Positions 1-11,400 of a stretch of 64,000 nucleotides of DNA are shown here, one piece after another. A program made the position numbers and the translations under genes. The notes beneath the pieces were generated by a model that saw only the letters and a program-made list of their open reading frames with translations, searched no databases and was not told the origin of the DNA. Numbering within the stretch: the stretch's first letter is position 1; every line of letters starts with the position of its first letter. Source of the DNA: Pseudomonas yangonensis (GTDB lineage Bacteria > Pseudomonadota > Gammaproteobacteria > Pseudomonadales > Pseudomonadaceae); NCBI RefSeq assembly GCF_009932725.1, contig NZ_BLJU01000001.1, forward strand, positions 62,001-126,000, given 5' to 3'.

Positions 1-1715
1 AGGGCGTCGCGCTCTTCCGGCTGCAGCGGTCGGCCGCTGTCCTGCACCGCAACGCGCAGGCGGTACTGGCCATCGCTGCTGTCGAGTGCCGCGACCAGCA
101 GGATTTCGCCTTCGTCGGTCTGCTTGAAGGCGTTGTCCAGCAGGCTCAGCAGCGCCTGGCGCAGGCGCGTCGGATCGCCACTGATCACGCGCGGCACCTG
201 CGGCTGGATGAAGCTGATCAGTTCCACCTTCTGCTGTTCGGCCTTGGCGCGGAAGATGTCCAAGCAGTCCTCGATCAGCGCGCCGAGATCGAACTGCACG
301 TCGTCCAGCTCGATCTGCCCGGATTCCAGCTTGGAAATGTCGAGGATTTCGTTGATCAGGGTAAGCAGCTCGTTGCCCGAGCTGTGGATGGTCTGTACGT
401 AGTCACGCTGCTTGGCCGACAGCGGCGTGCCCAGCAGCAGTTCAGTCATGCCCAGCACGCCGTTCATCGGGGTGCGGATTTCGTGGCTGATCTTGGCCAG
501 GAATTCGGCCTTGGCGCGCAGCTCGGCGCTGCTGGCCGCAAGGGCAGTGCTCGCTTGCAGGGTGTCATGCTGGATCTGCCGCTGGCGTTCGGTCAGCGAC
601 ACGCTGAGGATCAGGCCGGCCAGCGTGGCGACGCTGAACACACCGAGCACCAGCCAGCCCGGATTGAGCTGATCGAAACCGAGCAGTACCGGCACGAAGA
701 AGCCGAAGCCCAGGTTGAAAACCACCATGCCCACGGTGATCAGGCGCGCCGGCTGATAGCCCGAGCGCCAGTGCAGGCTGCTCACCAGCAGCAGATTCAG
801 CGAGCTGAGGACCACCAGCAGGTAGACCAGTGAGCTGTACCAGAACAAACCGGTAACGGTGATGCACAGAGCGTAGGCCAGGATCAGCAGCGCATTGCCC
901 TGCAGCAGGCGGTTGAGCGGGCTGTGCTGCACCGGCGTGCCATGCATGAAGCTGAGGCCAAAGGCCAGCGCGCTGAACGCGGCGAACAGTGCGGAAAGGT
1001 CGGCAATCAATGACTGGTTGTAGCCCAGGCTGGGCAGCCACTGGGCAAAGATGCCGAGGTTGGCCGACGAGCACACCGCCAGGCCGATATTCACCCCGGC
1101 CAGCCACAGACCACTGGCACTGCGGCTGTATATGAAGCGGATGAGGTTGTACAAGGTCAGCAGCAACAGCGCGCCGAACAGCATGCCGTAGAGGTAGGCA
1201 GGCTTTTCCAGGCTGACCAGCTCGGCCTGATCCATGACCTTGAACCAGGTCATCAGCGGATGGTTGGAGGTCAGGCGGACATAGGCGACGCGGGCCTGGC
1301 CGTCGTTGGGCAGGGGCATCAGGTAGAAACGCGATGGCAGCGGTCGCGAATTCAGCGGCATGGCTTCGCCGGTGTGCAGGTTCTGCTCCAGCTGGCCGTC
1401 TTTCAGCAGGTAGTAGTCGAGATACTGCACCCGTGGCGAGAAGATCCACAGCCAGGCTGGCTGCTGCTGTGGCGCCAGTTCGGCGCGCAGCCACACGGCG
1501 TGGTCACTGGGCGGGAAGGTGAAGGACTGTTTGCTCAGTGGCTTGAATTGCTGGCGCTGGGCACGCACTTCTTCGAGGCCCAGGCGGGCGCTGGCGTCGA
1601 CCAGATAGGACCAGCCGTGGGCGATTGTCGGGGCTGAGTTCGCACTGGCTGTCAGGGCAAGGCCGAGCAACAGCAAACTGGCGAGTAGTCCGATGGCAAT
1701 CCTGAGCCGGCGCAC
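1..1715 (-). CDS. retS: RetS-type hybrid sensor kinase, 3' part cut off by window edge
   Basis: Only the first 571 codons are in the window. The GTG start is preceded by AAGGA. The translation shows a signal-like hydrophobic N-terminus, a 7TMR-DISMED2-like periplasmic domain (about residues 30-165), seven membrane segments (about 175-385), and a HisKA domain with the H-box [12 protein letters not shown] (His at about residue 411), followed by the start of the ATPase domain ([16 protein letters not shown]). In P. aeruginosa, RetS blocks GacS and so controls the switch between acute and biofilm lifestyles through GacA and the small RNAs RsmY/Z. Identity as retS rather than another DISM kinase rests on the domain order plus purD immediately downstream, as in PA4856-PA4855. 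The two receiver domains expected at the C-terminus lie beyond the window. Confidence 0.88.
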   Translation of the reverse strand, partial: MRRLRIAIGLLASLLLLGLALTASANSAPTIAHGWSYLVDASARLGLEEVRAQRQQFKPLSKQSFTFPPSDHAVWLRAELAPQQQPAWLWIFSPRVQYLDYYLLKDGQLEQNLHTGEAMPLNSRPLPSRFYLMPLPNDGQARVAYVRLTSNHPLMTWFKVMDQAELVSLEKPAYLYGMLFGALLLLTLYNLIRFIYSRSASGLWLAGVNIGLAVCSSANLGIFAQWLPSLGYNQSLIADLSALFAAFSALAFGLSFMHGTPVQHSPLNRLLQGNALLILAYALCITVTGLFWYSSLVYLLVVLSSLNLLLVSSLHWRSGYQPARLITVGMVVFNLGFGFFVPVLLGFDQLNPGWLVLGVFSVATLAGLILSVSLTERQRQIQHDTLQASTALAASSAELRAKAEFLAKISHEIRTPMNGVLGMTELLLGTPLSAKQRDYVQTIHSSGNELLTLINEILDISKLESGQIELDDVQFDLGALIEDCLDIFRAKAEQQKVELISFIQPQVPRVISGDPTRLRQALLSLLDNAFKQTDEGEILLVAALDSSDGQYRLRVAVQDSGRPLQPEERDA

Positions 1716-1823
1716 GGGCAAATCCTTCTAAATGAGTGGCCGGATTATAGCCAAGCATTTGCTCGGGGGAATACGGCGCGGCGAGCCTTTTTACCGCCTA
1801 CCGCGCCGTATTCTTGAGCGCCT

Positions 1824-3113
1824 TCAGCCTTCGCCCTGCTCGCGGGCGATGGCGCGGTAGCCGATGTCATTGCGATGGAACATGCCGTTCCAGCGAATCT
1901 TTTCGGCCAGGCGGTAGGCCTGCTGCTGGGCGTCGGCCACGTTGGCGCCGATGGCGGTCGCGCACAGCACGCGGCCACCGGCGGTGACGATCCGGCCATC
2001 CTTCAGTGCGGTGCCGGCGTGGAACACCTTGCCGTCGAGCTTGGCAGCCTCGTCCAGGCCTTCGATCACGTCGCCCTTGGCATAGTCGCCCGGGTAGCCG
2101 CCGGCGGCCAGCACCACTCCCACGGTCGGACGCGGGTCCCAGGTCGCTTCGACCTTGTCCAGCGCCCTGGCCAGCGCGGCCTCGACCAGCAGCACCAGGG
2201 AGCTTTCCAGGCGGCACATGATCGGCTGGGTTTCCGGATCGCCGAAGCGGCAGTTGAACTCGATGACCTTCGGCGCGCCGGATTTGTCGATCATCAGGCC
2301 GGCGTAAAGGAAACCGGTGTAGACGTTACCTTCGCTGGCCATGCCGCGCACGGTCGGGTAGATCACCTCGTCCATCACGCGCTTGTGCACCTCGGCGGTC
2401 ACCACCGGTGCCGGCGAATAGGCGCCCATGCCGCCGGTGTTGGGGCCGGTGTCGGCGTCGCCAACGCGCTTGTGGTCCTGGCTGGTGGCCATCGGCAGCA
2501 CGTTCTCGCCGTCGACCATGACGATGAAGCTGGCTTCTTCGCCATCGAGGAACTCCTCGACCACCACGCGCGAACCGGCTTCACCGAAGGCATTGCCGGC
2601 GAGCATGTCGCGCACGGCGTCTTCGGCTTCGGCCAGGGTCATGGCGACAATCACGCCCTTGCCCGCGGCCAGGCCATCGGCCTTGATCACGATGGGTGCA
2701 CCTTTCTCGCGCAGGTAGGCCAATGCCGGCTCGATCTCGGTGAAGTTCTGGTAGTCGGCGGTGGGAATTTTGTGCCGGGCCAGGAAATCCTTGGTGAAGG
2801 CCTTGGAGCCTTCCAGCTGGGCGGCGGCGGCGGTGGGGCCGAAGATGTCCAGCTTGCGTGCGCGGAACAGGTCGACCACGCCTTTGACCAGCGGCGCCTC
2901 CGGGCCGACGATGGTCAGTTGTACGTTCTTCTCGGCGAAGTCGGCCAGCGCTTCGATGTTCAGCACGTCGATGGCCACGTTCTCGCACTTGGCTTCCACC
3001 GCGGTGCCGGCATTACCGGGGGCGACGAAGACCTTCTCGACGCGTTTGTCCTGCGCCACTTTCCAGGCCAGGGCGTGTTCGCGACCGCCGCTGCCGATGA
3101 TCAGTACGTTCAT
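1824..3113 (-). CDS. purD: Phosphoribosylamine-glycine ligase
   Basis: 429 aa. Catalyses the ATP-dependent joining of glycine to 5-phosphoribosylamine, the second step of purine synthesis, in the cytosol. The N-terminus [18 protein letters not shown], the ATP-grasp core ([11 protein letters not shown]), and [14 protein letters not shown] are typical of PurD, and the length fits the family. I use the ATG at 3113 because AGGAG lies just ahead of it; an upstream in-frame extension would run through a REP element. It is separated from purH by a 130-bp spacer holding a REP pair and a hairpin, so the two pur genes may not be strictly co-transcribed here. Confidence 0.97.
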   Translation of the reverse strand: MNVLIIGSGGREHALAWKVAQDKRVEKVFVAPGNAGTAVEAKCENVAIDVLNIEALADFAEKNVQLTIVGPEAPLVKGVVDLFRARKLDIFGPTAAAAQLEGSKAFTKDFLARHKIPTADYQNFTEIEPALAYLREKGAPIVIKADGLAAGKGVIVAMTLAEAEDAVRDMLAGNAFGEAGSRVVVEEFLDGEEASFIVMVDGENVLPMATSQDHKRVGDADTGPNTGGMGAYSPAPVVTAEVHKRVMDEVIYPTVRGMASEGNVYTGFLYAGLMIDKSGAPKVIEFNCRFGDPETQPIMCRLESSLVLLVEAALARALDKVEATWDPRPTVGVVLAAGGYPGDYAKGDVIEGLDEAAKLDGKVFHAGTALKDGRIVTAGGRVLCATAIGANVADAQQQAYRLAEKIRWNGMFHRNDIGYRAIAREQGEG

Positions 3114-3128
3114 GGGGTTCTCCTGAGC

Positions 3129-3188
3129 GTAGCCCGGATGCAATCCGGGGCTTTCAATTAGGGCGTCCCCGGATTTCATCCGGGCTAC
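3129..3188. repeat. Convergent REP pair (BIME-like) between purH and purD
   Basis: Two 22-bp copies of the same REP sequence face each other: GTAGCCCGGATGCAATCCGG begins at 3129, and its inverted form (with TTTCATC in place of TTGCATC) ends at 3188. Each copy is itself an imperfect palindrome. The same sequence flanks the RAYT gene at 33.2-33.8 kb, so this is likely a dispersed product of that or a related RAYT. It could form a stable hairpin in the purHD transcript. Confidence 0.85.
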
Positions 3189-3213
3189 GTTCTACACATT
3201 TCGCGTGACGTAG

Positions 3214-3237
3214 GGTGGATGGACGAAGCCATCCACC
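3214..3237 (-). terminator. Hairpin after purH
   Basis: A perfect 9-bp stem GGTGGATGG/CCATCCACC with a 6-nt loop (CTTCGT on the minus strand) begins 7 nt after the purH stop. There is no clear U-run, so it may stabilise mRNA or attenuate rather than terminate fully. Sequences of this type recur in Pseudomonas intergenic regions. Confidence 0.45.
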
Positions 3238-3243
3238 TGTCGA

Positions 3244-4851
3244 TCAATGGCGGAAGTGACGCATCGAAGTGAACACCATGGCAATGCCGGCCTCGTCCGC
3301 AGCAGCGATCACCTCGTTGTCGCGCATCGAACCGCCCGGCTGGATCACTGCGGTGATACCGGCCTTGGCGGCGTTGTCGATACCGTCGCGGAACGGAAAG
3401 AAGGCGTCGGAAGCCATCACCGCGCCCGGGACCGGCAGGCCGGCGTGCTCGGCCTTGATCGCGGCGATGCGCGCTGAATTGACGCGCGACATCTGGCCGG
3501 CGCCGACGCCGACGGTCTGGCGGTTCTTGGCGTAGACGATGGCGTTGGATTTGACGAACTTGGCCACTTTCCAGGCGAAGATCAGATCGTGGATTTCCTG
3601 CTCGCTCGGCGCGCGCTGGGTGACGATCTTCAGGTCTTCTGCCTTGATCATGCCGATGTCGCGGCTCTGTACCAGCAGGCCACCGTTGACGCGCTTGTAG
3701 TCCCAGCCAGCAGCGCGTTCGGCCGGCCATTCGCCACACTCGAGCAGGCGTACGTTGGCCTTGGCGGCCACCACTTCACGGGCGGCGGCGCTGATTTTCG
3801 GGGCGATGATCACTTCGACGAACTGACGCTCAACGATGGCCTTGGCGGTCTCGCCATCGAGCTCGCGGTTGAAGGCGATGATGCCGCCGAACGCCGACTC
3901 GGTGTCGGTAGCGTAGGCCAGGTCGTAGGCCTTGCGGATGCCGCCTTCGTCTTCCGGTACCACGGCCACGCCGCACGGGTTGGCGTGCTTGACGATGACG
4001 CAGGCCGGCTTGACGAAGCTCTTCACGCATTCCAGCGCGGCGTCGGTGTCGGCCACGTTGTTGAACGACAGTTCCTTGCCCTGCAGCTGGATGGCGGTGG
4101 AAACGCTGGCCTCGCCCTTCTTCGCCTCGACGTAGAACGCTGCGCTCTGGTGCGGGTTCTCGCCGTAGCGCATTTCCTGCGCCTTGATGAACTGGCTGTT
4201 GAAGGTGCGCGGGAAGGCGCCACGGCCTTCGGTGGACAGGGTGTCGCGCTCCTGGTCGATGGTGCCCAGGTAGTTGGCGATCATGCCGTCGTAGGCGGCG
4301 GTGTGCTCGAAGGCCTTGAGCGCCAGGTCGAAGCGCTGGGCGTAGCTCAGGCCGCCGGCTTTCAGGGACTCGATGATGCCGGCGTAGTCGCCGGTGTTGA
4401 CCACGATGGCCACATCTTTGTGGTTCTTCGCCGCCGAACGGACCATGGTTGGGCCGCCGATGTCGATGTTCTCGATGGCGTCGGAAAGAGAGCAATCAGG
4501 CTTGGCTACGGTGGCTTCGAAAGGATAGAGATTGACCGCGACCAGGTCGATCGGCTTGATGCCGTGCTCGTCCATCACCGCGCCGTCCAGCGCGCGGCGA
4601 CCGAGGATGCCGCCATGGATCTTCGGGTGCAGGGTCTTCACGCGGCCGTCCATCATTTCCGGGAAGCCGGTGTAGTCGGCGACTTCCACTGCGCTCACGC
4701 CATTGTCCTTGAGCAGCTTGTAAGTGCCGCCGGTGGAGAGGATCTCGACACCGAGGGCGGCCAGCTCGCGAGCGAACTCGAGGACACCGGTTTTGTCGGA
4801 AACGCTGATCAGCGCGCGGCGGACGGGCAGAAGGGTGGTCTGGTCGGTCAT
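3244..4851 (-). CDS. purH: Bifunctional AICAR formyltransferase/IMP cyclohydrolase
   Basis: 535 aa, the same length as I recall for the P. aeruginosa protein. Carries out the last two steps of IMP synthesis: formylation of AICAR with 10-formyl-THF, then ring closure. The N-terminal MGS-like cyclohydrolase domain begins [20 protein letters not shown] and includes [18 protein letters not shown]. The C-terminal transformylase contains [10 protein letters not shown] and ends in [10 protein letters not shown]. The start MTDQTTLLP (4851) matches the family; an in-frame ATG four codons upstream is possible, and neither has a good ribosome-binding site. It lies downstream of fis, with a terminator in between. 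Confidence 0.97.
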   Translation of the reverse strand: MTDQTTLLPVRRALISVSDKTGVLEFARELAALGVEILSTGGTYKLLKDNGVSAVEVADYTGFPEMMDGRVKTLHPKIHGGILGRRALDGAVMDEHGIKPIDLVAVNLYPFEATVAKPDCSLSDAIENIDIGGPTMVRSAAKNHKDVAIVVNTGDYAGIIESLKAGGLSYAQRFDLALKAFEHTAAYDGMIANYLGTIDQERDTLSTEGRGAFPRTFNSQFIKAQEMRYGENPHQSAAFYVEAKKGEASVSTAIQLQGKELSFNNVADTDAALECVKSFVKPACVIVKHANPCGVAVVPEDEGGIRKAYDLAYATDTESAFGGIIAFNRELDGETAKAIVERQFVEVIIAPKISAAAREVVAAKANVRLLECGEWPAERAAGWDYKRVNGGLLVQSRDIGMIKAEDLKIVTQRAPSEQEIHDLIFAWKVAKFVKSNAIVYAKNRQTVGVGAGQMSRVNSARIAAIKAEHAGLPVPGAVMASDAFFPFRDGIDNAAKAGITAVIQPGGSMRDNEVIAAADEAGIAMVFTSMRHFRH

Positions 4852-4881
4852 TTCACTATCCATCAGAGCGGGGATATCAGC

Positions 4882-4914
4882 AAAAAAGGCGGCTCATGCG
4901 GGCCGCCCTTTTCG
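4882..4914 (-). terminator. Rho-independent terminator of dusB-fis
   Basis: On the minus strand a stem AAGGGCGGC/GCCGCCTT with an 8-nt loop is followed by a run of T (TTTTTTG). It starts about 12 nt after the fis stop and ends before the purH start, separating fis from purH. Confidence 0.8.
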
Positions 4915-4925
4915 GGAGTTCGGGG

Positions 4926-5246
4926 TTACAGCAGGTCGTACTGCTTGAGCTTCTTGCGTAGCGTGCCACGGTTCAGGCCGAGCAGCTCGGACGCCTTGGT
5001 CTGGTTACCTTTCACGTAATTCATGACGGTTTCCAGCAGCGGCGCTTCGACTTCGGTGAGCACCAGGTTGTACACGTCGGTGACGTCCGCGCCCTCAAGA
5101 TGGGCGAAGTAGTTGTGCAGCGCCTTCTCCACGGCGCCGCGCAGGGTCTGGCCCTCTTCGCTCGGCGTGTTCAGGTGCTGTTTAAGGCTGGTGTTGTCAC
5201 TCACGGGTGCAATTCCACTCACTAGGGTCTCTGTCATCAACGTCAT
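4926..5246 (-). CDS. fis: DNA-binding protein Fis
   Basis: 106 aa. Nucleoid-associated factor that bends DNA and acts on rRNA promoters and site-specific recombination. The C-terminal half is nearly invariant: helix-turn-helix [21 protein letters not shown] followed by LKQYDLL. The start overlaps the dusB stop by 4 nt (ATGA), the classic dusB-fis arrangement, so fis is probably translationally coupled to dusB. Followed directly by a terminator. Confidence 0.97.
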   Translation of the reverse strand: MTLMTETLVSGIAPVSDNTSLKQHLNTPSEEGQTLRGAVEKALHNYFAHLEGADVTDVYNLVLTEVEAPLLETVMNYVKGNQTKASELLGLNRGTLRKKLKQYDLL

Positions 5247-6241
5247 GCGGCCACCTCGTTTTCATCGTTGTGCCGTTCGCGGAAGAACGCGCGAACGTGG
5301 GCGCACTGTGCGTCCGTGCTATCCAGACGGTTGAACTGGGCGCGAAACTCCCTGGCGCCCGGCAGGGTTGCCAGATACCAGCCGACATGCTTGCGGGCGA
5401 TGCGTACGCCCATCAATTCGCCATAGAAGGCGTGCAGTGCGGCAAGGTGTTCCAGCAGAATGCGTTCCACTTCGAGCAGGCTCGGTGCCGGCAGGGTCTC
5501 GCCGGTGCGCAGGTAATGCTCGATTTCGCGGAAGATCCACGGCCGACCCTGAGCGGCGCGGCCGATCAGCAAGGCGTCGGCGCCGGTGGCGTCGAGCACG
5601 GCCTTGGCTTTTTCTGGGGAGTCGATGTCGCCATTGGCGAACACCGGAATCGATACCGCCTGCTTTATGGCGGCAATGGTCTCGTACTCGGCTTCGCCGG
5701 TGTAGAGGTCGGCGCGGGTGCGGCCGTGTACGGAAAGTGCAGAGATACCGGCGTCTTCGGCGATTTTTGCCACGGTAACGCCGTTCTTGTTCGCACGGTC
5801 CCAGCCGGTACGAATCTTCAGGGTCACCGGCACGTCCACCGCGCCGACCACGGCGTCGAGAATCTCGCGCACCAGCGGCTCGTCACGCAACAGGGCGGAA
5901 CCGGCAGCCTTGTTGCAAACCTTCTTGGCCGGGCAGCCCATGTTGATGTCGATGATCTGCGCGCCCAGTTCGACGTTCTTGCGCGCGGCGTCGGCCATCA
6001 TCTGCGGGTCGCCCCCGGCGATCTGCACCGAGAGTGGCTCGGGATCACCGGCATGCAGCAGGCGCAGGCTGGATTTACGGCTGTTCCACAGGCGCACATC
6101 GCTGGTGACCATCTCCGACACCACCAGGCCGGCACCAAGACGACGGCACAGCTGGCGGAACGGGCGATCGGTGACGCCGGCCATGGGGGCCAGGATCAAC
6201 CGATTGGGCAATGTGTAGGGGCCAATACGTGGGGCCGACAT
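5243..6241 (-). CDS. dusB: tRNA-dihydrouridine synthase B
   Basis: 332 aa. FMN-dependent reduction of uridine to dihydrouridine in the tRNA D-loop. The TIM-barrel start [20 protein letters not shown] and the catalytic segment [19 protein letters not shown] (Cys as the general acid) are clear, as are [12 protein letters not shown] and the FMN-phosphate region [10 protein letters not shown]. The small C-terminal helical domain is present. It forms an operon with fis (4-nt overlap). The 229 bp upstream, up to the DUF3426 gene, should hold the promoter; I see no clear boxes. Confidence 0.95.
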   Translation of the reverse strand: MSAPRIGPYTLPNRLILAPMAGVTDRPFRQLCRRLGAGLVVSEMVTSDVRLWNSRKSSLRLLHAGDPEPLSVQIAGGDPQMMADAARKNVELGAQIIDINMGCPAKKVCNKAAGSALLRDEPLVREILDAVVGAVDVPVTLKIRTGWDRANKNGVTVAKIAEDAGISALSVHGRTRADLYTGEAEYETIAAIKQAVSIPVFANGDIDSPEKAKAVLDATGADALLIGRAAQGRPWIFREIEHYLRTGETLPAPSLLEVERILLEHLAALHAFYGELMGVRIARKHVGWYLATLPGAREFRAQFNRLDSTDAQCAHVRAFFRERHNDENEVAA

Positions 6242-6470
6242 GGGGCGTCCCTGCTTGTTGGTTCGCAGTTGAGACAGTTGGCGATCAACACCTGGCCTCC
6301 ACTGTGTCCTCAGGGGAAACGATGGTGGGTCGGTGCTCGCGAAAGGGTGGGCATGATACCCGCTCTGGGTGACCGGATAAAGGTCGTTTTGAACAAATTC
6401 TGAACAGCTATGGGCTTATCGCCAGTAGTTAGATCGAAGGCCTGCGACCAACGGCCGCGCCGCCTGCAGG

Positions 6471-7748
6471 CTAATCGGGCGAGTGGAAGCTGAGGCTGTA
6501 ATTGACCGCGCGGGTTCCCGGATCGAGGATGTCCAGCGAGATGTGAATGGGCGTCTGCGGTGGCATTTCGCTCTGCCCGGCGAGCTCGCCGGCGAGGTAT
6601 TCGCTGGGCTTGAAGCGACGGCTGGCGACCAATTGCCCGCCCAGGTCGGCGAAGCGCATTTCCAGGAGCGGGAAGGGCTGGGCGAAGGGCGCGCGGTTGT
6701 AGAGGATGGCGTCGACGATCAGCGCACCGGAGAACTCCGGATGGCTGCGCACCACCAGGTTGCTGCTGCGAATCTGGCCGATATCGACTTTCGACGGCAG
6801 GGTGCAGCCGATGCTTGGGCATAGCTGTTCGAACCAGGGGCGATAGCGATCCTGGCGTGCCAGTTCATCGAAATTGTACGCAGCGTATTGTGCCAGCAGG
6901 CCCGCTGCCGCCAGCAGGTTGAGCAGGCCCCAGCCGAATACGCGTCCCCAGGCGATGCCCTGTGGCTGGCGCCAGTCGAGCTGCAGGGGTTCGTCGTCCA
7001 GGTCGAACAGGCGCTCCTCGCGCAGACCCGGCTCGTTGCGGGTCACTCTGGGCGCTTCATGCTCGCCGCGCAGCTCTTCGTCCTGCTGCTCGCGCTCGTC
7101 CGGTTCGTCATCGAGACTGCCCAGGCGTGGCTCGTCGGCTTCGTCGAGGTCCTCGTCGATGGACTGCGTACGGGGCGTGATAGGCGGGGCGAACTCGGCG
7201 GTGACCTTGGGTTCAGGTGCGGCAATCGAATCGGGCTGGTCTTCAGCCGGTTGCAGTTCGAAGTTGTCGCGCTCGCGCTTCACCTGCTCGTCACGCAGCA
7301 GGGCTTCGGCCCAGGCTTCGTCATGCGCTTCTTCGGGTTCGTCCGCGGCGCTGCTGTGGAAGTTTTCGGCGTAACGCGGCGCCCGTTCCAGAGCGAGGAA
7401 CTGCTGTGACAACTGCTGTTCCTGCTCCTCCAGTCTGGCCAGCTCTTCGTCGAGGTCGAGGCTGTCCAGATCGAGGTCGTCATGAATCCACAGGGTATCG
7501 TCGACCGGCTTCTTCGCTGGCGGTTTGGCGCTGCTGTCCGCCTGAGCCGTGCTGGCCTGAGCACTGGCTGCTTTAGCAGGCGCTTGTGCAGGTGCCGCAG
7601 CACGTGGGCCGAAGAGTTGCTCGGCAGCATTGAACACGTGCAGGCAGGCACCGCAGCGCACGGCGCCATGGGCAGCAGCCAGCTGCGCCTGACTGACGCG
7701 GAAGCTGGTACGGCAATGGGGGCACTGGGTGACGTGGCTTTCGCTCAT
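6471..7748 (-). CDS. Zinc-ribbon DUF3426 membrane protein
   Basis: About 425 aa from the ATG at 7748; a TTG 21 nt upstream is the alternative. An MJ0042-type zinc ribbon (CPHC ... CGAC, two CxxC knuckles within the first 40 residues) is followed by a long, acidic, low-complexity stretch (about residues 60-260), one membrane helix (VFGWGLLNLLAAAGLLAQYA, around residue 280) and a C-terminal DUF3426 beta domain. This matches the PA4851-type protein between dusB and prmA. Function is unknown; the architecture suggests a cytosolic zinc finger tethered to the membrane with a periplasmic C-terminus. Confidence 0.85.
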   Translation of the reverse strand: MSESHVTQCPHCRTSFRVSQAQLAAAHGAVRCGACLHVFNAAEQLFGPRAAAPAQAPAKAASAQASTAQADSSAKPPAKKPVDDTLWIHDDLDLDSLDLDEELARLEEQEQQLSQQFLALERAPRYAENFHSSAADEPEEAHDEAWAEALLRDEQVKRERDNFELQPAEDQPDSIAAPEPKVTAEFAPPITPRTQSIDEDLDEADEPRLGSLDDEPDEREQQDEELRGEHEAPRVTRNEPGLREERLFDLDDEPLQLDWRQPQGIAWGRVFGWGLLNLLAAAGLLAQYAAYNFDELARQDRYRPWFEQLCPSIGCTLPSKVDIGQIRSSNLVVRSHPEFSGALIVDAILYNRAPFAQPFPLLEMRFADLGGQLVASRRFKPSEYLAGELAGQSEMPPQTPIHISLDILDPGTRAVNYSLSFHSPD

Positions 7749-7801
7749 GCGCGGGTCCGGAAAATCCAAGCAGCTAGTCTAACGCAACGACTGTGGGCGG
7801 A

Positions 7802-8680
7802 TCAGCGCTTGACGCCGCTGATGCGCACCCAGCCGTCCTTGGTGGCCGTCGGGTCGAGGTCGAAGGCGCCATCATAGGCAGCGCGGACTTCCTCGGCCTG
7901 CTCGGCGAGGATGCCCGACAGCGCCAGGCGTCCACCGCCTTTGACCAGCGCGGTGATCTGAGGTGCCAGGGAAACCAACGGGCCGGCGAGGATGTTGGCG
8001 ACGACCACGTCCGCCGGCTGCTGTGGCAGATCGGCCGGCAGGTAGACCGGGAAGCGTGCCGGGTCGATGCCATTGCGCGAAGCATTGTCGCGCGAGGCTT
8101 CCAGAGCTTGTGGGTCGATATCCGTGCCCACTGCCTGCGGCGCGCCGAGCAGCAGGGCGGCGATGGCGAGGATGCCCGAGCCACAGCCGAAGTCGAGCAC
8201 GCTGCAGTTGTCGAGCGTCTGGCCGTCGAGCCATTCCAGGCACAGTGCGGTGGTCGGGTGGGTGCCGGTGCCGAAGGCCAGGCCCGGATCGAGCAGCAGG
8301 TTCACTGCGTCCGGCTCCGGGGCGGCGTGCCAGCTCGGCACGATCCACAGGCGCTGGCCGAAGCGCATCGGCTGGAAGTTGTCCATCCAGCTGCGCTCCC
8401 AGTCCTGATCCCTGATGCGCTCGACATGATGTTCCGGCAGCGAGCCGCCACACAGCAGTTGCAGGTGGGCGATCAGTGCGGTCTCGTCGGTGTCGGCTTC
8501 GAACAGGGCCAGCAGATGGGTGTGCGACCACAGCGGGGTAGTGCCCAGGTCCGGCTCGAAGATCGGCTGATCCTCGGCATCCATGAAGGTCACCGATACG
8601 GCGCCTACTTCCAGCAGGGCGTCCTCGTAGGTTTCCGCCTGTTCAGGAGTGATGGCGAGACGGACTTGTAACCAGGGCAT
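7802..8680 (-). CDS. prmA: Ribosomal protein L11 methyltransferase
   Basis: 292 aa, standard length. SAM-dependent trimethylation of ribosomal protein L11 at several amines. N-terminal substrate-binding domain [16 protein letters not shown], then a Rossmann methyltransferase with [19 protein letters not shown] (motif I) and [15 protein letters not shown] (motif IV region). The start at 8680 fits the family; upstream in-frame codons are not conserved and look like leader sequence. It sits between DUF3426 and DUF4272 genes in the same direction. Confidence 0.96.
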   Translation of the reverse strand: MPWLQVRLAITPEQAETYEDALLEVGAVSVTFMDAEDQPIFEPDLGTTPLWSHTHLLALFEADTDETALIAHLQLLCGGSLPEHHVERIRDQDWERSWMDNFQPMRFGQRLWIVPSWHAAPEPDAVNLLLDPGLAFGTGTHPTTALCLEWLDGQTLDNCSVLDFGCGSGILAIAALLLGAPQAVGTDIDPQALEASRDNASRNGIDPARFPVYLPADLPQQPADVVVANILAGPLVSLAPQITALVKGGGRLALSGILAEQAEEVRAAYDGAFDLDPTATKDGWVRISGVKR

Positions 8681-8763
8681 GGGAAACTCTCTGTGCGAGC
8701 CGCGCGGTCGAGCTGGGCGCGGCGTGTTTGGTTCGGGCGCCCGAAGGCGGGACAATGGGCTAC

Positions 8764-9435
8764 TCAGGTACTGACGTCGGGATTGTCCCAGTCGTTCTGG
8801 CCATCGTTATCGATTAGCCAGTTTAAAGCGGCGTGGCGTTCCATGACTACGCTTGCGTTCATGCCGGCGGACATCGGTGCCTGTTTCAGGCGGGCGTCGA
8901 CGCAGGCCCAGTGGTAGCGATAGATAAGATCGGCCTCGTCGAGGATGCTGTGGATGTCGCGTAGCCGAACGTGCTGCAGGAACGCCGCGAAATCCTCATG
9001 CCGTGAAACGGCCTCGATGGCGAAATCGCAGTCGATGGTGTGGTCGGGAAAATCCAGCGTCTCGACGATGCCCAGGGCCCAGAGCAGTACCCAGTAGGCT
9101 TCGTACTTCCAGACCATATTGATGACGTCCTGCTGCTCGCCCTGATTGCTGAGGATGCGCACCTCGGCGGGAGTCAGCTCGGTGACGCCGTATTGCTCCA
9201 GCAGTTGCTGGCACCACCGCGCCGTGTCGGGCGAGTAGTTGCCGGCATTGCGGTCACAGGCGGCCTGGATGGTGATCAGGCAGGCAATGGCGCGCTGGGC
9301 GATTTCCTCTGCACTGCGTATGCGAACCTCGCTGGCGGGCTCGATCATCGGCAGGTGGTCGATATAGGGAATGCCGGCTGCCTGGAGTCTGGCGATGGAG
9401 GCGGCCTTGCGCTCCGCGGGGGTGAGTCCGTTCAT
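8764..9435 (-). CDS. DUF4272 domain protein
   Basis: 223 aa from the ATG at 9435, chosen because AAGGA lies 8 nt ahead; an ATG three codons earlier is too close to that site. Features typical of DUF4272 are the N-terminal [15 protein letters not shown], the central W(K/Y)[12 protein letters not shown] and a C-terminal [12 protein letters not shown]. No signal peptide or membrane helix. Function unknown. It lies after the accBC terminator, with its own probable promoter in the short gap, and upstream of prmA. Confidence 0.75.
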   Translation of the reverse strand: MNGLTPAERKAASIARLQAAGIPYIDHLPMIEPASEVRIRSAEEIAQRAIACLITIQAACDRNAGNYSPDTARWCQQLLEQYGVTELTPAEVRILSNQGEQQDVINMVWKYEAYWVLLWALGIVETLDFPDHTIDCDFAIEAVSRHEDFAAFLQHVRLRDIHSILDEADLIYRYHWACVDARLKQAPMSAGMNASVVMERHAALNWLIDNDGQNDWDNPDVST

Positions 9436-9464
9436 GTGGTTCATCCTTCGCAGGGTGGAATGTA

Positions 9465-9494
9465 AAAAGGGAGCGGCCTTGGCCGCTCCCTTTC
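9465..9494. terminator. Terminator after accBC
   Basis: A perfect inverted repeat AAAGGGAGCGGCC-TT-GGCCGCTCCCTTT, flanked by A5 on one side so that the minus-strand RNA ends in a U-run. It sits 19 nt past the accC stop, between accC and the DUF4272 gene. Confidence 0.9.
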
Positions 9495-9512
9495 GATGCT
9501 ACAAGAACCTGC

Positions 9513-10868
9513 TCAGTGCCTGTCCATACCCAGTTTCTTTTCCAGGTAGTGGATGTTCACGCCACCTTTGACGAAACCCTTGTCGCGGGTCAGGTCGCGG
9601 TGCAGTGGCACGTTGGTCTTGATGCCGTCGACCACGATCTCGTCCAGGGCATTGCGCATGCGCGCCATGGCTTCGTCACGGTCCTTGCCGAAGGTGATCA
9701 GCTTGCCGATCAGCGAGTCGTAGTGCGGCGGAACGCTGTAGCCGCTGTACAGGTGCGAGTCGACGCGAACGCCATTGCCGCCCGGAGCATGGAAGTGCTT
9801 GACCTTGCCGGGGCTGGGCATGAAGTTGTCCGGGTCTTCGGCGTTGATCCGGCACTCGACCGAGTGACCGAGGATCTTCACGTCTTCCTGCTTGATCGAC
9901 AGCGGGTTGCCGGCGGCGATGCTGAGCATTTCCTTGACGATGTCGATGCCGGTGACCATCTCGGTGACCGGGTGCTCCACCTGAACACGGGTGTTCATCT
10001 CGATGAAGTAGAAGCGACCGTCTTCGTAAAGGAACTCGAAGGTGCCGGCGCCACGGTAGCCGATCTCGATGCAGGCATCGACGCAGCGCTTGAGCACTTC
10101 GGCGCGGGCCTTCTCGTCGATCAGCGGGGCCGGAGCCTCCTCGATCACCTTCTGGTGGCGACGCTGCAGCGAGCAGTCGCGGTCATACAGGTGAATGGCG
10201 TTGCCCTGGCCGTCGGACAGCACCTGGACTTCCACGTGGCGCGGGTTGCCGAGGAATTTTTCCAGGTAGACCATCGGGTTGCCGAACGCGGCACCGGCTT
10301 CGGTGCGGGTCAGCTTGGCCGACTTGATCAGGTCTTCTTCCTTGTGCACCACGCGCATGCCGCGACCACCGCCGCCACCGGCGGCCTTGATGATCACCGG
10401 GTAGCCCACTTCACGGGCGATGCGCAGGGCTTCTTCCTCGTCTTCCGGCAGCGGGCCGTCGGAGCCGGGAACCACCGGTACGCCGGACTTGATCATGGCG
10501 TCCTTGGCCGACACCTTGTCGCCCATCAGGCGGATCACGTTGGCGGTCGGGCCGATGAAGGCGAAACCGGAGTTCTCCACCTGTTCGGCGAAGTCGGCGT
10601 TCTCGGCGAGGAAGCCGTAGCCCGGGTGGATGCCCGTGGCGCCGGTCAGCTCAGCGGCACTGATGATCGCCGGGATGTTCAGGTAGGACTGCGCACCAGC
10701 TGCCGGACCAATGCAGACGGACTCGTCGGCCAGGCCCAGGTGCATCAGTTCGCGGTCGGCGGTGGAGTGCACGGCCACCGTCTTGATACCCAGCTCCTTG
10801 CAGGCACGCAGGATACGCAGGGCGATTTCGCCACGGTTGGCGATAAGGACTTTTTCCAGCTTCTGCAT
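9513..10868 (-). CDS. accC: Acetyl-CoA carboxylase, biotin carboxylase subunit
   Basis: 451 aa. Carboxylates the biotin carried on AccB using ATP and bicarbonate, the first half-reaction of fatty acid synthesis. ATP-grasp fold with the glycine-rich loop [19 protein letters not shown] near the N-terminus, [10 protein letters not shown] and [15 protein letters not shown]. The ATG at 10868 ([13 protein letters not shown]) is preceded by GGGGAG. It directly follows accB in the same direction (17-nt gap), the usual accBC operon. Confidence 0.97.
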   Translation of the reverse strand: MQKLEKVLIANRGEIALRILRACKELGIKTVAVHSTADRELMHLGLADESVCIGPAAGAQSYLNIPAIISAAELTGATGIHPGYGFLAENADFAEQVENSGFAFIGPTANVIRLMGDKVSAKDAMIKSGVPVVPGSDGPLPEDEEEALRIAREVGYPVIIKAAGGGGGRGMRVVHKEEDLIKSAKLTRTEAGAAFGNPMVYLEKFLGNPRHVEVQVLSDGQGNAIHLYDRDCSLQRRHQKVIEEAPAPLIDEKARAEVLKRCVDACIEIGYRGAGTFEFLYEDGRFYFIEMNTRVQVEHPVTEMVTGIDIVKEMLSIAAGNPLSIKQEDVKILGHSVECRINAEDPDNFMPSPGKVKHFHAPGGNGVRVDSHLYSGYSVPPHYDSLIGKLITFGKDRDEAMARMRNALDEIVVDGIKTNVPLHRDLTRDKGFVKGGVNIHYLEKKLGMDRH

Positions 10869-10885
10869 TGCAGGCTCCCCGTGCA

Positions 10886-11350
10886 TCAAACGATGGTGAA
10901 CAGGGGTTGGTCGTACTCAACCGGCTGGCCGTTTTCCACCAGGATGGATTCGATCACACCGCTGGCTTCGGCTTCGATGTGGTTCATCATCTTCATCGCT
11001 TCGACGATGCACAGGATGTCGCCTTTCTTCACGGTCTGACCGACTTCGACGAAGTTGGCAGAGGTCGGCGAAGCGGCGCGGTAGAAGGTACCGACCATCG
11101 GCGAGCGAGCCACGGTGCCGTTCAGCTTCGGCGCGGCGGCCGGAGCAGCTTCAGCGCTCGGAGCGGCGGCAGCGGCTACAGGCGCGGCAGCCGGAGCGGG
11201 TGCTGGGGCGTAGACCGGCTGCGCGGCATAGGCCGGCTGCTTGCTGTGACGGCTGATACGTACGGACTCTTCGCCCTCTTTGATCTCCAGCTCGTCGATA
11301 CCGGACTCTTCCAGCAGCTCGATCAGTTTCTTGACTTTACGGATATCCAT
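10886..11350 (-). CDS. accB: Biotin carboxyl carrier protein
   Basis: 154 aa. Carries biotin on Lys120 in the motif [12 protein letters not shown]. Layout: N-terminal helical domain [18 protein letters not shown], an Ala/Pro-rich flexible linker (about residues 40-75) and the C-terminal biotinyl domain [19 protein letters not shown]. It partners AccC downstream and AccA/AccD elsewhere. It follows aroQ in the same direction with a 50-bp gap that could carry a promoter. Confidence 0.97.
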   Translation of the reverse strand: MDIRKVKKLIELLEESGIDELEIKEGEESVRISRHSKQPAYAAQPVYAPAPAPAAAPVAAAAAPSAEAAPAAAPKLNGTVARSPMVGTFYRAASPTSANFVEVGQTVKKGDILCIVEAMKMMNHIEAEASGVIESILVENGQPVEYDQPLFTIV

Positions 11351-11400
11351 GAATGGTCAACTCCCAGAGGTGAGGTAGGACTTGTCTACCAGGCTGCGCG